Assembly: GCA_964345925.1 (NCBI GenBank)
Contig: CAYFSP010000013.1
Span: 1 to 34,955 of the forward strand
Length of the DNA: 34,955 nt
DNA from: Miniphocaeibacter sp964345925
Lineage (GTDB): Bacteria; Bacillota; Clostridia; Tissierellales; Peptoniphilaceae
Reading direction: 5' to 3'
A model generated the notes under the pieces. The model had not been told where the DNA came from and searched no databases. It worked only from the letters and a program-made list of their open reading frames with translations. How positions within the stretch are numbered: the stretch's first letter is position 1; each line of letters starts with the position of its first letter. The translations under genes and the position numbers were made by a program. Of the stretch, positions 26,946 to 34,955 are shown in pieces.

Positions 26946-27791
26946 ATGAACTTTAGAGATAATCGTAATTTTATTAATTTTATTTATATTATAGTTGGAA
27001 TTTTTTTTATTGCCCTTGGGTTGCATTCTTTTGCCTTGCCTTATAAAATAGTGGCCGGTGGAATGAATGGTATAGGTGTAATAATATATCAATTAACTGG
27101 TGTAACTCCTGATATTACCTTGATGATTTCCAATGTGCCCCTACTGATACTCAGTTTAATATTTTTAGGAAAAAAATATACTTTAAACACTATTTTTTGT
27201 TCTTTTTTACTACCTGTAATCTTAAGGGTGTTTAACTTTATTCCAGCTTTCAAAGGCGATCCTATGCTTGCTGCAATTTTTAGCGGTGTATTCGTTGGAC
27301 TTGGTGCAGGTTTAATTTTTAAAGGTGAAAGTTCCAGTGGTGGAACATCAATTTTACAACAGATATTACATGATAAATTTCATATTTCCTATGGTAATGC
27401 AATTATGATAATTGATGGTTCAATTTTATTATCATCATTTCTTTTCTTTAATGTATCCATTGGATTATATTCTATTATATCCTTATACATTATTGGAAAA
27501 TTAGTTGATATTGTTCAATCAGGTGGTACTCCTGCGAAAACAACTTTAATTATCTCCAATAAAACCGAAGAATTAACCGATGAATTTATAAACAATCTTC
27601 AACTTGGAGTAACTCTTCTAAAGGGATATGGAGCCTATTCAAAAAAGGATAAGGACGTAATACTATGTACTTTCCCAGATAAAAAAATTGTTGATGTAAA
27701 AAATAAAATTTCTGAAATAGACCCTGAATCATTCTGTATAGTTGTAGATGCAAGAGAGGTTCTTGGTTATAGATGGAACAATTATAATTAA
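26946..27791 (+). CDS. YitT family membrane protein
   Basis: A 281-residue protein with five or six membrane helices (YitT/DUF161, with the signature GLIFKGESSSGGTSILQQIL) and a C-terminal cytoplasmic DUF2179 domain (about 215-281, EELTDEFINNLQLGVTLLKG to GYRW). DUF2179 is a small ligand-binding-like domain; the transported or sensed compound is unknown. ATG at 26946 follows AGGGAGTGATT; a longer upstream reading from 26874 would cross the promoter and is rejected. Single-gene unit with its own promoter, palindrome and terminator. Confidence 0.92.
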   Translation: MNFRDNRNFINFIYIIVGIFFIALGLHSFALPYKIVAGGMNGIGVIIYQLTGVTPDITLMISNVPLLILSLIFLGKKYTLNTIFCSFLLPVILRVFNFIPAFKGDPMLAAIFSGVFVGLGAGLIFKGESSSGGTSILQQILHDKFHISYGNAIMIIDGSILLSSFLFFNVSIGLYSIISLYIIGKLVDIVQSGGTPAKTTLIISNKTEELTDEFINNLQLGVTLLKGYGAYSKKDKDVILCTFPDKKIVDVKNKISEIDPESFCIVVDAREVLGYRWNNYN

Positions 27792-27822
27792 GAACTTTAT
27801 ATTTTTATAATCTAAAAAGTAC

Positions 27823-27857
27823 AGCTAAATTTTGTATTCAATATTTAGCTATTTTTT
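27823..27857 (+). terminator. Terminator of the YitT-family gene
   Basis: AGCTAAA (27823-27829) and TTTAGCT (27844-27850), then A and T6. A second inverted repeat, AATTGCCC (27859-27866) / GGGCAATT (27877-27884), lies between the two convergent units. Confidence 0.75.
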
Positions 27858-27891
27858 GAATTGCCCTTATTTAGGGGGGCAATTAAGGTAG

Positions 27892-27918
27892 AAAAAAAGA
27901 AGAGCTACTGCTCTTCTT
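27892..27918 (-). terminator. Terminator of the liv operon
   Basis: AAGAAGAGC (27897-27905) and GCTCTTCTT (27910-27918) over a 4-base loop, with T7 on the minus strand. The stem overlaps the livF stop codon. Confidence 0.88.
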
Positions 27919-28630
27919 ACGCTCCTAAATAAGCCTGTTTTACCCTTGAGTTCTCCGCTAATTTCTTAGCATCTCCTTCTATGGATATTCTACCAGTTTC
28001 TAGTACATATGCTCTATCTGAAATCTTTAACGCCATTTTAGCATTTTGTTCTACTAGTAAAATTGTTGTTCCCTGCTCATTTAATTTTTTTATTGTATTG
28101 AATATTTCTTTTACAAATAATGGTGAAAGCCCCATTGATGGTTCATCTAGTACCAATAATTTTGGTCTGGACATTAATGCTCTCCCCATTGCAAGCATTT
28201 GTTGCTCTCCTCCGGAAAGAGTCCCTGCTATTTGTTTCTTTCTCTCTCTCATCCTTGGAAATACATCATAGAAATTCTTTCTATCAGCCTTTAAATTCTC
28301 ATGGGAATCCCTTATTGTAAATGCACCAAGTCTAACATTATCACTTACAGAAAGATTTGAAAACACCCTTCTTCCCTCTGGAACTTGTGCTATTCCAAGC
28401 CTTACTATATTATGGGCTCTTTCTTTTGTAATATCCTTACCATTAAATGTAACTGTTCCCGCTTTTGAACGAAGTAGTCCTGATATTGTCTGCAATGTTG
28501 TCGTTTTTCCTGCTCCATTAGCACCGATTAATGAAACTATCTCCCCTTCATTAACAACTAGATCAATTCCCTTTAAAGCATGAATATTGCCATAGTACAC
28601 ATTTAAATTTGAAACTTCTAATAATGCCAT
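27917..28630 (-). CDS. livF: Branched-chain amino acid ABC transporter ATPase LivF
   Basis: A 237-residue ATPase of the high-affinity branched-chain amino acid importer. Walker A GANGAGKTT, signature LSGGEQQMLAMGRAL (the LivF form), Walker B LLVLDEPSMGLSP and H-loop region ILLVEQN are all intact. It overlaps the livG stop by one base and is the last gene of livKHMGF. Confidence 0.95.
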   Translation of the reverse strand: MALLEVSNLNVYYGNIHALKGIDLVVNEGEIVSLIGANGAGKTTTLQTISGLLRSKAGTVTFNGKDITKERAHNIVRLGIAQVPEGRRVFSNLSVSDNVRLGAFTIRDSHENLKADRKNFYDVFPRMRERKKQIAGTLSGGEQQMLAMGRALMSRPKLLVLDEPSMGLSPLFVKEIFNTIKKLNEQGTTILLVEQNAKMALKISDRAYVLETGRISIEGDAKKLAENSRVKQAYLGA

Positions 28631-29418
28631 TATTCATCCTCCTCTTCGTCATCATCTGCTCCAAGATAAGCAGTTATAACCTCTTTCTTGTTAACTACTT
28701 CTATTGGATTGCCTTCTGCTATCATTATTCCTCTATCAAGTACTATTAATCTTTCACAAATACCTAGAACCAATTTCATATCATGCTCTATTAATACTAT
28801 TGCTATTTTAAATTTATCCTTAATAAATTTAATTGTTTCCATTAATTCTTCTGTTTCTTTAGGATTCATTCCCGCTGCTGGCTCGTCTAGGAAAAGTACT
28901 TTTGCACCTGTTGATAACGCTCTTGCAATTTCAAGTTTTCTCTGTCTACCATAAGGCATATTTCCAGCCATATAGTTCGCATATTTTGCTAAGTCGAATA
29001 TTTCAAGTAAAGCCATAGCTTCTTCTTTGGCCTTTTTTTCCTCTTTCCAATATCCAGGAAGTCTTAATGTTCCAGTTAAGTAACCATATTTCATATTGAA
29101 GTTATTTGCTACTATAACATTGTCAAGTACTGTCATATTTTTAAATAGTCTTATATTTTGAAAAGTTCTTGCCATTCCATATTGAACTAATTTATATGGT
29201 TTTTCTCCATTTATCTTTTTTCCATCGAATATATATGTTCCCGATGTCGGTTTGTATACCCCTGTTAATATATTGAACACAGTGGTTTTTCCAGCACCGT
29301 TAGGACCTATTAAGCCTAGCAATTCATCTGATTTTAACTTCAAGTTGAAATCCGTTACTGCTTTAAGTCCACCAAAGGTAATTGAAATGTCTTTTGCATC
29401 TAAGATTATATTACTCAT
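28630..29418 (-). CDS. livG: Branched-chain amino acid ABC transporter ATPase LivG
   Basis: A 262-residue partner ATPase. Walker A GPNGAGKTT, the LivG-type signature MPYGRQRKLEIARAL, Walker B VLFLDEPAAGMNP and H-loop LIEHDMKLV are present. The C-terminus ends in a short acidic tail (DDDEEEDE), an unremarkable addition. It overlaps livM by 8 bases at its start. Confidence 0.95.
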   Translation of the reverse strand: MSNIILDAKDISITFGGLKAVTDFNLKLKSDELLGLIGPNGAGKTTVFNILTGVYKPTSGTYIFDGKKINGEKPYKLVQYGMARTFQNIRLFKNMTVLDNVIVANNFNMKYGYLTGTLRLPGYWKEEKKAKEEAMALLEIFDLAKYANYMAGNMPYGRQRKLEIARALSTGAKVLFLDEPAAGMNPKETEELMETIKFIKDKFKIAIVLIEHDMKLVLGICERLIVLDRGIMIAEGNPIEVVNKKEVITAYLGADDDEEEDE

Positions 29419-30403
29419 TCAATTTACCTCCCTTATCCTCGTTGCCTTTTATTTTTATCTTTACAAAATTAATTATTTTAGATATTTGGAATTCTTTTCT
29501 TCCAAGTAGTCCTGTTGGTCTAAATATCATCATTATAATCAATACCAATGCGTAGATTATCATTCTGTAATCTTCAAAGGATCTTAAGAATTCTGGTAAT
29601 ATTGTTAACACTACTGCTGATAATGTTGCTCCTGTAAATGAACCCATTCCGCCTAGTACAACCATTACAAGTATATTTATAGAATTGTTATAGTCAAAGT
29701 ATTTTGCTGTTATATTACCCATGTTCTGAGCATACATTCCGCCTGCTATTCCTGCAAACATTGCAGATAAAGCAAAGGCAAATACTTTATAATATGTTGT
29801 ATTAACTCCAACTGCATCACTAGCTATTTCGTCTTCTCTTATAGCAAGTACAGCTCTACCGTGACGAGATGTCATTATGGAATACATAAATATTACAGAT
29901 AGTACAGTGATTACAAATGTCGTTGTAAAATCAGTATATCTTGGAATTCCTGTTAATCCCTGTGCTCCACCTGTAAAATCAAAGAACTCTATTAAAGTCT
30001 TTATAATCTGTCCAAATGCTAAAGTTATAATTGCTAAGTAATCCCCTTTAAGTCTTAGCCCTGGAATACCTATTAATATACCAACTACAAGAGCTGCGAT
30101 TCCACCAAGTATTAACGATACTAAGTATCCAGGTAATCCTTCTAGAAAACCAGCTTTCATAAATAATGAAGCAGTATAAGCTCCTATGGACATAAATCCT
30201 GCATGGCCTAATGTTATTTGTCCCAAACAACCAACTACTACATTTAAACTTACTGCTAAGATAATATTAATACAAATAAAATTCATTATCCCTAATTCAT
30301 AAGTACCTAATGTTCCATTTTGATTGAATACAAATATTAAAAAGTATAATAATCCAACTAACGCAACTGTTAATACATATGATATTTTTTTAGTATTAGT
30401 CAT
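29411..30403 (-). CDS. livM: Branched-chain amino acid ABC transporter permease LivM
   Basis: A 330-residue permease with eight to ten membrane helices. Family segments are GQITLGHAGFMSIGAYTAS, the GLRLKGDYLAIITLAFGQI loop that contacts the ATPase, and SRHGRAVLAIREDEIASDAV. It starts 1 base after livH and overlaps livG, so the permease and ATPase genes are translationally linked. Confidence 0.95.
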   Translation of the reverse strand: MTNTKKISYVLTVALVGLLYFLIFVFNQNGTLGTYELGIMNFICINIILAVSLNVVVGCLGQITLGHAGFMSIGAYTASLFMKAGFLEGLPGYLVSLILGGIAALVVGILIGIPGLRLKGDYLAIITLAFGQIIKTLIEFFDFTGGAQGLTGIPRYTDFTTTFVITVLSVIFMYSIMTSRHGRAVLAIREDEIASDAVGVNTTYYKVFAFALSAMFAGIAGGMYAQNMGNITAKYFDYNNSINILVMVVLGGMGSFTGATLSAVVLTILPEFLRSFEDYRMIIYALVLIIMMIFRPTGLLGRKEFQISKIINFVKIKIKGNEDKGGKLNE

Positions 30404-30404
30404 A

Positions 30405-31292
30405 TTACACCTTCTCCTTAGTATTTTTACCTAATATACCCGTTGGTTTAACAAGTAATACTACTATTAATATTCCAAATACAAAAGCATCTGCTAATTG
30501 TGAAGATATATAAGCTTTTGTTAAGGACTCAACAAGACCTAGAATAACTCCACCTAGTACTGCTCCTGGAATATTTCCAATTCCACCTAGTACTGCTGCA
30601 ACAAAGGCCTTTATACCCAACATGGATCCCATATCAGGTGCCAATTGTGGATAAAGTGATAAGTATAAAATACTTCCAACTGCTGCAAGTGCACTACCAA
30701 TACCAAATGTTAATGATATTGTGTGGTTTACATTTATTCCTACAAGTTTTGAAGCACCGTAGTCTTCACTAGTTGCTCTCATAGCTTTACCAAATTTTGT
30801 CTTCCTTAAAAACATCTGTAATAAAAATGTCAATAAAGCCGTTACAAGAACTGTAACTATAAAACTAAAGTTAATATTTATTCCAAGCACATTAAATGGT
30901 TTTTGTGGAAAAACTCTTGGAAATGGCTTTGGATCAGCTCCTATAAATTTCATTACAACGTTTTGAAGCAGTAAACTAACTCCAATTGCCGTTATAAGAT
31001 TAGAAATCCTCGGTGAATTTCTAAGTGGAGTATAAGCAACTTTTTCTATAATCATTCCTAAAATAGCACAAAATATTATTGCAGGTATAACTGAAACCCA
31101 TATTGGTAATCCCATGGATGCCAACGTTGGAGTAGTCGCCAATGCAACATATGCCCCTACCATTAAAATATCACCATGGGCGAAGTTTATTAATTTAGCT
31201 ATACCGTAAACCATGGTATAACCTAATGCTACTAAGGCAAATATACTTCCTAACTGTAACCCTGAAATAATTTGAAGTATTAATTCCTTCAT
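30405..31292 (-). CDS. livH: Branched-chain amino acid ABC transporter permease LivH
   Basis: A 295-residue permease. The N-terminus LQLGSIFALVALGYTMVYG, then INFAHGDILMVGAYVA, the ATPase-contact loop TKFGKAMRATSEDYGASKLV, and AAVLGGIGNIPGAVLGG are all typical of LivH. The start follows GGAGAGAATTT. It is separated from livK by 156 bases that carry hairpins, one of them a possible partial terminator. Confidence 0.95.
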   Translation of the reverse strand: MKELILQIISGLQLGSIFALVALGYTMVYGIAKLINFAHGDILMVGAYVALATTPTLASMGLPIWVSVIPAIIFCAILGMIIEKVAYTPLRNSPRISNLITAIGVSLLLQNVVMKFIGADPKPFPRVFPQKPFNVLGININFSFIVTVLVTALLTFLLQMFLRKTKFGKAMRATSEDYGASKLVGINVNHTISLTFGIGSALAAVGSILYLSLYPQLAPDMGSMLGIKAFVAAVLGGIGNIPGAVLGGVILGLVESLTKAYISSQLADAFVFGILIVVLLVKPTGILGKNTKEKV

Positions 31293-31411
31293 AAATTCTC
31301 TCCTTTACTAAAAGCAGACTGTTTCTATCAAGTTTATTCTAAACTTGGGTAACAGATTGCATTAGACGTACTAACAATTTTCTTCAAAAATTAAGTTACG
31401 TCTTAATAAAA

Positions 31412-31431
31412 GCCATCTCTTGAGAGATGGC
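31412..31431 (-). terminator. Partial terminator between livK and livH
   Basis: GCCATCTC (31412-31419) and GAGATGGC (31424-31431) form a perfect 8-bp stem, then TTTTATT on the minus strand, 18 bases past livK. The weak T-run suggests partial read-through, giving more binding protein than permease. Another hairpin, AAGTTTA-TTC-TAAACTT, lies near 31340-31356. Confidence 0.7.
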
Positions 31432-31448
31432 TAATTTAAAACCCTATT

Positions 31449-32624
31449 CTATTCTGGTGATACTACTGTATCCAATTTGTATTCACCATTTACAATTTTT
31501 ATAACAGATACTGACTTAACAGGATTGTTGTTTTCGTCAAACTTTAAGTTTCCTGTAACACCTGCAAAATCTATGTCTTGCATTGCTTTAACTATAGCTT
31601 CTTTATCAGTCTTACCTGCTTTTTCTATAGCTTCTTTATAAAGATAAGCTGCATCATAACCTAACGCTGCAAATGAAGAAGGATTTTCTCCATATTTATC
31701 TTTATAAGCTTTAATAAAGTTTTGAACTTTTTCATTTGTATCATCTAATGAATAATGATTTGAGAATGCTGCGTTTTCAACATCACCATAAGCGGAAGCG
31801 TCTAATTGTTCAACAACTCCGTCCCATCCATCTCCACCTATTAAAGTAGCATCTATTCCAGCTTCTCTTGCTTGTTGTGCAACTAAAGCTATAACATTGT
31901 AATAATCCGGTACTAAAACAACTTCTGGTTTAGAAGATGCTATTTTAGTCAATTGAGATCTGAAATCTGTATCTCCATCTTTATAAGATTCTTCAGCAAC
32001 TATTTCTACACCTAACTCTTTAGATTTTTCAGCATAAGCTTTTGCTATACCATCTGAGTAATCTGAAGCACTATTTTTTAATATAGCAACTTTTTTAGCT
32101 TTTATAGTTTCTGATGAATATTTTGCTAATATTTCTCCTTGGAAAGGATCTGTAAAACAAACTCTAAATACATTCTCTCTACCTTCAGTAAGACCAAATT
32201 GTGTTCCCGTAGGAGTTAATAAAGGCATTCCTTCTTCTTTTGCCAAATCAGCTATGGATTCAGTTGGTGCTGAAGTAATAGCTCCTATTATTGCAACAAC
32301 ATCTTTAGCAATTTTATTATACGCATTTACTGCTTCTGTGTTATCACCTTTGTCGTCAAGTACTTCGTACTTAACCTGCTTACCAAGGATACCACCATCT
32401 TTGTTAATTTCTTCAAAGGCTAAGTTTGCTCCATTAGTAGCAGTTTTTCCATATATAGCATTATTTCCAGTCAATGGTGCAATTCCACCTATTAAAATCT
32501 CTTCACTAGTTGAACTTCCACCAGCACTTGTATCTTTTTTTGCATCTTTACCACCAACACATCCAGTTAACAAAAAGGACATAACTAGAAACGTTGATAA
32601 TAATTTAATAAAATTCTTTTTCAT
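31449..32624 (-). CDS. livK: Branched-chain amino acid-binding lipoprotein LivK
   Basis: A 391-residue periplasmic-binding-protein-type receptor of the liv importer. A lipoprotein signal peptide (KNFIKLLSTFLVMSFLLTGC) has the lipobox LTGC, so it should be anchored outside the membrane by Cys22. After a Ser/Gly linker the mature domain begins ILIGGIAPLTGNNAIYG, the usual LivJ/K opening, and continues with AIIGAITSAPT and GFAALGYDAAYLY-like segments. The start follows GGAGTGGTAAA. First gene of livKHMGF. Confidence 0.95.
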   Translation of the reverse strand: MKKNFIKLLSTFLVMSFLLTGCVGGKDAKKDTSAGGSSTSEEILIGGIAPLTGNNAIYGKTATNGANLAFEEINKDGGILGKQVKYEVLDDKGDNTEAVNAYNKIAKDVVAIIGAITSAPTESIADLAKEEGMPLLTPTGTQFGLTEGRENVFRVCFTDPFQGEILAKYSSETIKAKKVAILKNSASDYSDGIAKAYAEKSKELGVEIVAEESYKDGDTDFRSQLTKIASSKPEVVLVPDYYNVIALVAQQAREAGIDATLIGGDGWDGVVEQLDASAYGDVENAAFSNHYSLDDTNEKVQNFIKAYKDKYGENPSSFAALGYDAAYLYKEAIEKAGKTDKEAIVKAMQDIDFAGVTGNLKFDENNNPVKSVSVIKIVNGEYKLDTVVSPE

Positions 32625-32661
32625 TTTACCACTCCAATCTCTCCATATAATAATGTTTAAT

Positions 32662-32686
32662 ATTATAACAAATAATTCTGAACATT
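32662..32686 (-). promoter_or_regulatory. livK promoter region with a weak CodY-like site
   Basis: Minus strand TATAAT at 32667-32662 lies 38 bases before the livK start; the -35 match is weak. Just upstream, 32672-32686 (ATAATTCTGAACATT) matches the CodY consensus AATTTTCWGAAAATT at 11 of 15 positions. The rest of 32687-32921 is AT-rich with nothing else recognised. Confidence 0.35.
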
Positions 32687-32945
32687 ACTAGTGTAAAAGT
32701 TATATTTTTTTAAAATAAATGTTATTTTATTAGTCACAAATATTTTTCTATCCCATTTAATGTTAAAATATCAACAATTATCATTTTTTCACTTTTGTTA
32801 TTTATGTATATTTATTCATAGCACTTTAGCAAACACTAAATGTTTATGTATTAATATTTAATAATGGATAAAAAATTATATTAATTTTCATTTATACTTT
32901 TCAATTTATCGGTTTTTATATATGATATATATAAGGAGGAGTACA

Positions 32946-34907
32946 ATGGATAATTTTAAGTATCTGAAGTTATTGTCAAAAGAATATAATACAAGAGAGA
33001 AAGTCATTAGTGAAATCGTTAAACTAAAGGCTATTTCAGTATTGCCAAAAGGAACAGAATATTTTTTAAGTGATTTACACGGTGAGTACACGTCATTTAC
33101 TAGAATTTTAAGGTCAGCCTCTGGAAATACAAGACAAAAAATTTCCTTGGAGTTTGATGGTGAATTAACTGAGCAAGAGATGAACGAATTATCTAACTTA
33201 ATTTATGAGCCGAGCAATTTTATAACTTTAATGATAAAATCTAAAAGTTTTACAAATGAATGGGTTAGACAAACAATTTTCAATTTACTAAGACTTTTAA
33301 AAAGAGTAACTTCAAAATACTCAAGAGCTAAAATAAGAAGTAAGATGCCAACGGATTTTAGGGATTTAATTGATGAAATGCTCCATATAGACTATGTTGA
33401 ATTAAATAAAAAAGATTATTTTGATACTTTAATAGATACTATTGTACAAATTGATGCTTCTCAAGAATTTATAAAGGTTCTATGCCATATAATACAAGAC
33501 GTTTCAGTTTACTGCTTACATATAGTTGGAGATATTTATGATAGAGGTCCAAGACCTGATATTATAATGGATGTTTTAATGGAACATCCAAATATAGATA
33601 TACAGTGGGGAAACCATGATATTACATGGATGGGAGCTGCTTTGGGAAACAGGGTCTTAGTAGCCAATGTAGTTCGTATTGCATTGGGATATAACAACTT
33701 TGATTCGCTAGAAGACAGTTATGGAATCAATTTAAGACCACTTTATTCCTTTGCTACAGAAGTTTATAAAGATGACCCATGTGAAAGATTTATGCCTAAA
33801 ATAGTAGATGAGACAAAATGTTATAGTATAAATAAATACGCTACTGCAAAAATGCATAAGGCAATATCCATAATACAATTTAAATTAGCATCTCAAACCA
33901 TAAAGAGAAATCCCGATTATGACATGGGACATAGAACAACATTGGAAAATATTGATTATGATAGAAATGTATTCTTAGCAGAAGATGGAAAAGAATATCC
34001 TCTACTAGATACGAATTTCCCAACAATAGATAAAAACGATCCTTTAAAATTAACCGAAGAGGAGTTTGAAGTATTAGATAGTTTAAACAACTCTTTTAAA
34101 CATAGTGAAAAAATGCAAGCCCATTTAAAATTCCTATTGGATAAAGGGTCAGTATATAAAATTACAAATTCAAATTTATTATTTCACGGATGTATTCCAA
34201 TGCATGAAGATGGAACATTTAAAAAATTCAAATTCGATGGAAGAATATATTCTGGAAGAGCATTATTAGATTTTTTCGATGAAAAAGCAAGAGAGCCTTC
34301 CTACTTACAAAGATCTATGAATTCCAAAGAAAGACAAAAGGCTTTAGACCTTTATTGGTATATGTGGTGTGGTCCTAACTCTCCTCTCTTTGGAAAGCAC
34401 AAGATGTCCACATTTGAAAATTTCTTCATAGGAAGAGATTTACCTATATGTAAAGAGATATCAGATCCATATTTTAGACTTAGTAAGAAGGAGCAATATG
34501 TTGACCAAATATTTGAGGAATTCGGATTAAATCCTGATACTTCTCATATAATAAACGGTCATATACCTGTTAAGCATAAGAATGGACAGAAACCAATTTC
34601 TGCAAATGGTAAAATGTATGTAATCGATGGAGGAATTTCCAAAGCATACCAACCAAAAACGGGAATAGCAGGCTATACATTAATGTTTAACTCCCATTAC
34701 TTAGCCTTGGCAGAACATAGTAATTATGAAGTCATGGAATCAGTTCATGGTGCATACACTCCAAAGCTTCATATAACAGAAAGATTTCCTAAAAGATTAT
34801 TAGTTGGAGATATGGATGAAGGAAAGGAAATAGAAGAAAGAATAAAGGATTTAAGAGATTTATTTAAAGCATATAAACAAGGAACAATTAAAGAAGGATC
34901 AAAATAA
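32946..34907 (+). CDS. fbp: Fructose-1,6-bisphosphatase, class III
   Basis: Gluconeogenic enzyme converting fructose 1,6-bisphosphate to fructose 6-phosphate. At 653 residues it has the size of the Firmicute class III enzyme (about 640-670). Metallophosphatase motifs are seen: DLHGEYTSF, GDIYDRGPRPD, GNHDITWMGAALG and NGHIPVKHKNG. The start ATG at 32946 follows AAGGAGGAGTACA; an upstream ATG at 32922 precedes the ribosome binding site and is not used. Single gene, divergent from liv, with its own terminator; intact. Confidence 0.97.
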   Translation: MDNFKYLKLLSKEYNTREKVISEIVKLKAISVLPKGTEYFLSDLHGEYTSFTRILRSASGNTRQKISLEFDGELTEQEMNELSNLIYEPSNFITLMIKSKSFTNEWVRQTIFNLLRLLKRVTSKYSRAKIRSKMPTDFRDLIDEMLHIDYVELNKKDYFDTLIDTIVQIDASQEFIKVLCHIIQDVSVYCLHIVGDIYDRGPRPDIIMDVLMEHPNIDIQWGNHDITWMGAALGNRVLVANVVRIALGYNNFDSLEDSYGINLRPLYSFATEVYKDDPCERFMPKIVDETKCYSINKYATAKMHKAISIIQFKLASQTIKRNPDYDMGHRTTLENIDYDRNVFLAEDGKEYPLLDTNFPTIDKNDPLKLTEEEFEVLDSLNNSFKHSEKMQAHLKFLLDKGSVYKITNSNLLFHGCIPMHEDGTFKKFKFDGRIYSGRALLDFFDEKAREPSYLQRSMNSKERQKALDLYWYMWCGPNSPLFGKHKMSTFENFFIGRDLPICKEISDPYFRLSKKEQYVDQIFEEFGLNPDTSHIINGHIPVKHKNGQKPISANGKMYVIDGGISKAYQPKTGIAGYTLMFNSHYLALAEHSNYEVMESVHGAYTPKLHITERFPKRLLVGDMDEGKEIEERIKDLRDLFKAYKQGTIKEGSK

Positions 34908-34919
34908 TTAAATTAGAAG

Positions 34920-34950
34920 GCCGGAATATTTATAAAATATTTCGGCTTTT
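34920..34950 (+). terminator. Terminator of fbp
   Basis: GCCGGAATATTT (34920-34931) pairs with AAATATTTCGGC (34935-34946), one G-T pair, then TTTT. Confidence 0.88.
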
Positions 34951-34955
34951 GATTT

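Noticed and set aside
32922..32945. Longer fbp reading starting at 32922
   Set aside because: The AAGGAGG ribosome binding site lies downstream of that ATG and fits the one at 32946.
1..34955. CRISPR array, tRNA, prophage or insertion sequence
   Set aside because: No regularly spaced repeats, cloverleaf sequence, transposase or phage gene was seen; the LUD and J duplications show no terminal inverted repeats.

Overview
The window is AT-rich (roughly 30% G+C by eye), with strong AGGAGG ribosome binding sites and hairpin-plus-T-run terminators. Low-GC PTS, licT, PfoR-like and class III fructose bisphosphatase genes point to an anaerobic Firmicute, most plausibly Tissierellia/Peptoniphilaceae or a relative; the genus is inference. 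Two runs of exactly 100 N (2597-2696 and 10066-10165) are scaffold-gap placeholders. No tRNA, rRNA, CRISPR array or insertion sequence was seen.

Layout. 1-2361: rsgA (minus) with a short upstream leader ORF and hairpin, divergent from an EamA exporter across a symmetric promoter. 2405-6808: a beta-glucoside operon (licT, PTS EIIBCA, 6-phospho-beta-glucosidase) behind an intact antiterminator (RAT)/terminator leader; licT and the PTS gene carry inactivating lesions. 6960-10456: radical SAM protein, ZIP metal transporter with a possible attenuated leader, and a CWB2 cell-wall-binding protein with WalR-like boxes upstream. 10457-19649: an HscC-like Hsp70 followed by several membrane-anchored J-domain-like proteins, flanked by an intact LUD gene and the remnant of a second one. 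19683-21998: a PfoR-like EIIC protein, a yjdJ-like acetyltransferase, a truncated yjdI-like ferredoxin and pirin. 22148-26699: an operon of sigma factor, membrane protein, ABC ATPase and two permeases. 26946-27791: YitT with a perfect 32-bp palindrome at its promoter. 27917-32624: a complete branched-chain amino acid ABC transporter (livK-H-M-G-F). 32946-34907: class III fructose-1,6-bisphosphatase.

The most interesting part is the Hsp70/J-protein locus. The Hsp70 is of HscC size and, by reconstruction, its stop codon overlaps the start codon of the first J-protein gene. The J-proteins have an N-terminal J-like domain, one or two copies of an unrecognised helical module (W...IPK...YI...PEF...RYEYY), a transmembrane helix and, in two of them, a C-terminal domain predicted outside the membrane. 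This looks like a dedicated membrane chaperone relay comparable to enterobacterial HscC with DjlB/DjlC. In this sequence only one J-protein gene is intact.

A second theme is damage. At least four in-frame stops and seven one-base indels fall in accessory genes (licT, PTS, radical SAM, J-proteins, hscC, ABC permease), while rsgA, the liv genes and fbp read through cleanly. That pattern fits gene decay better than uniform sequencing error, though several indels lie in short homopolymers and need checking against reads.
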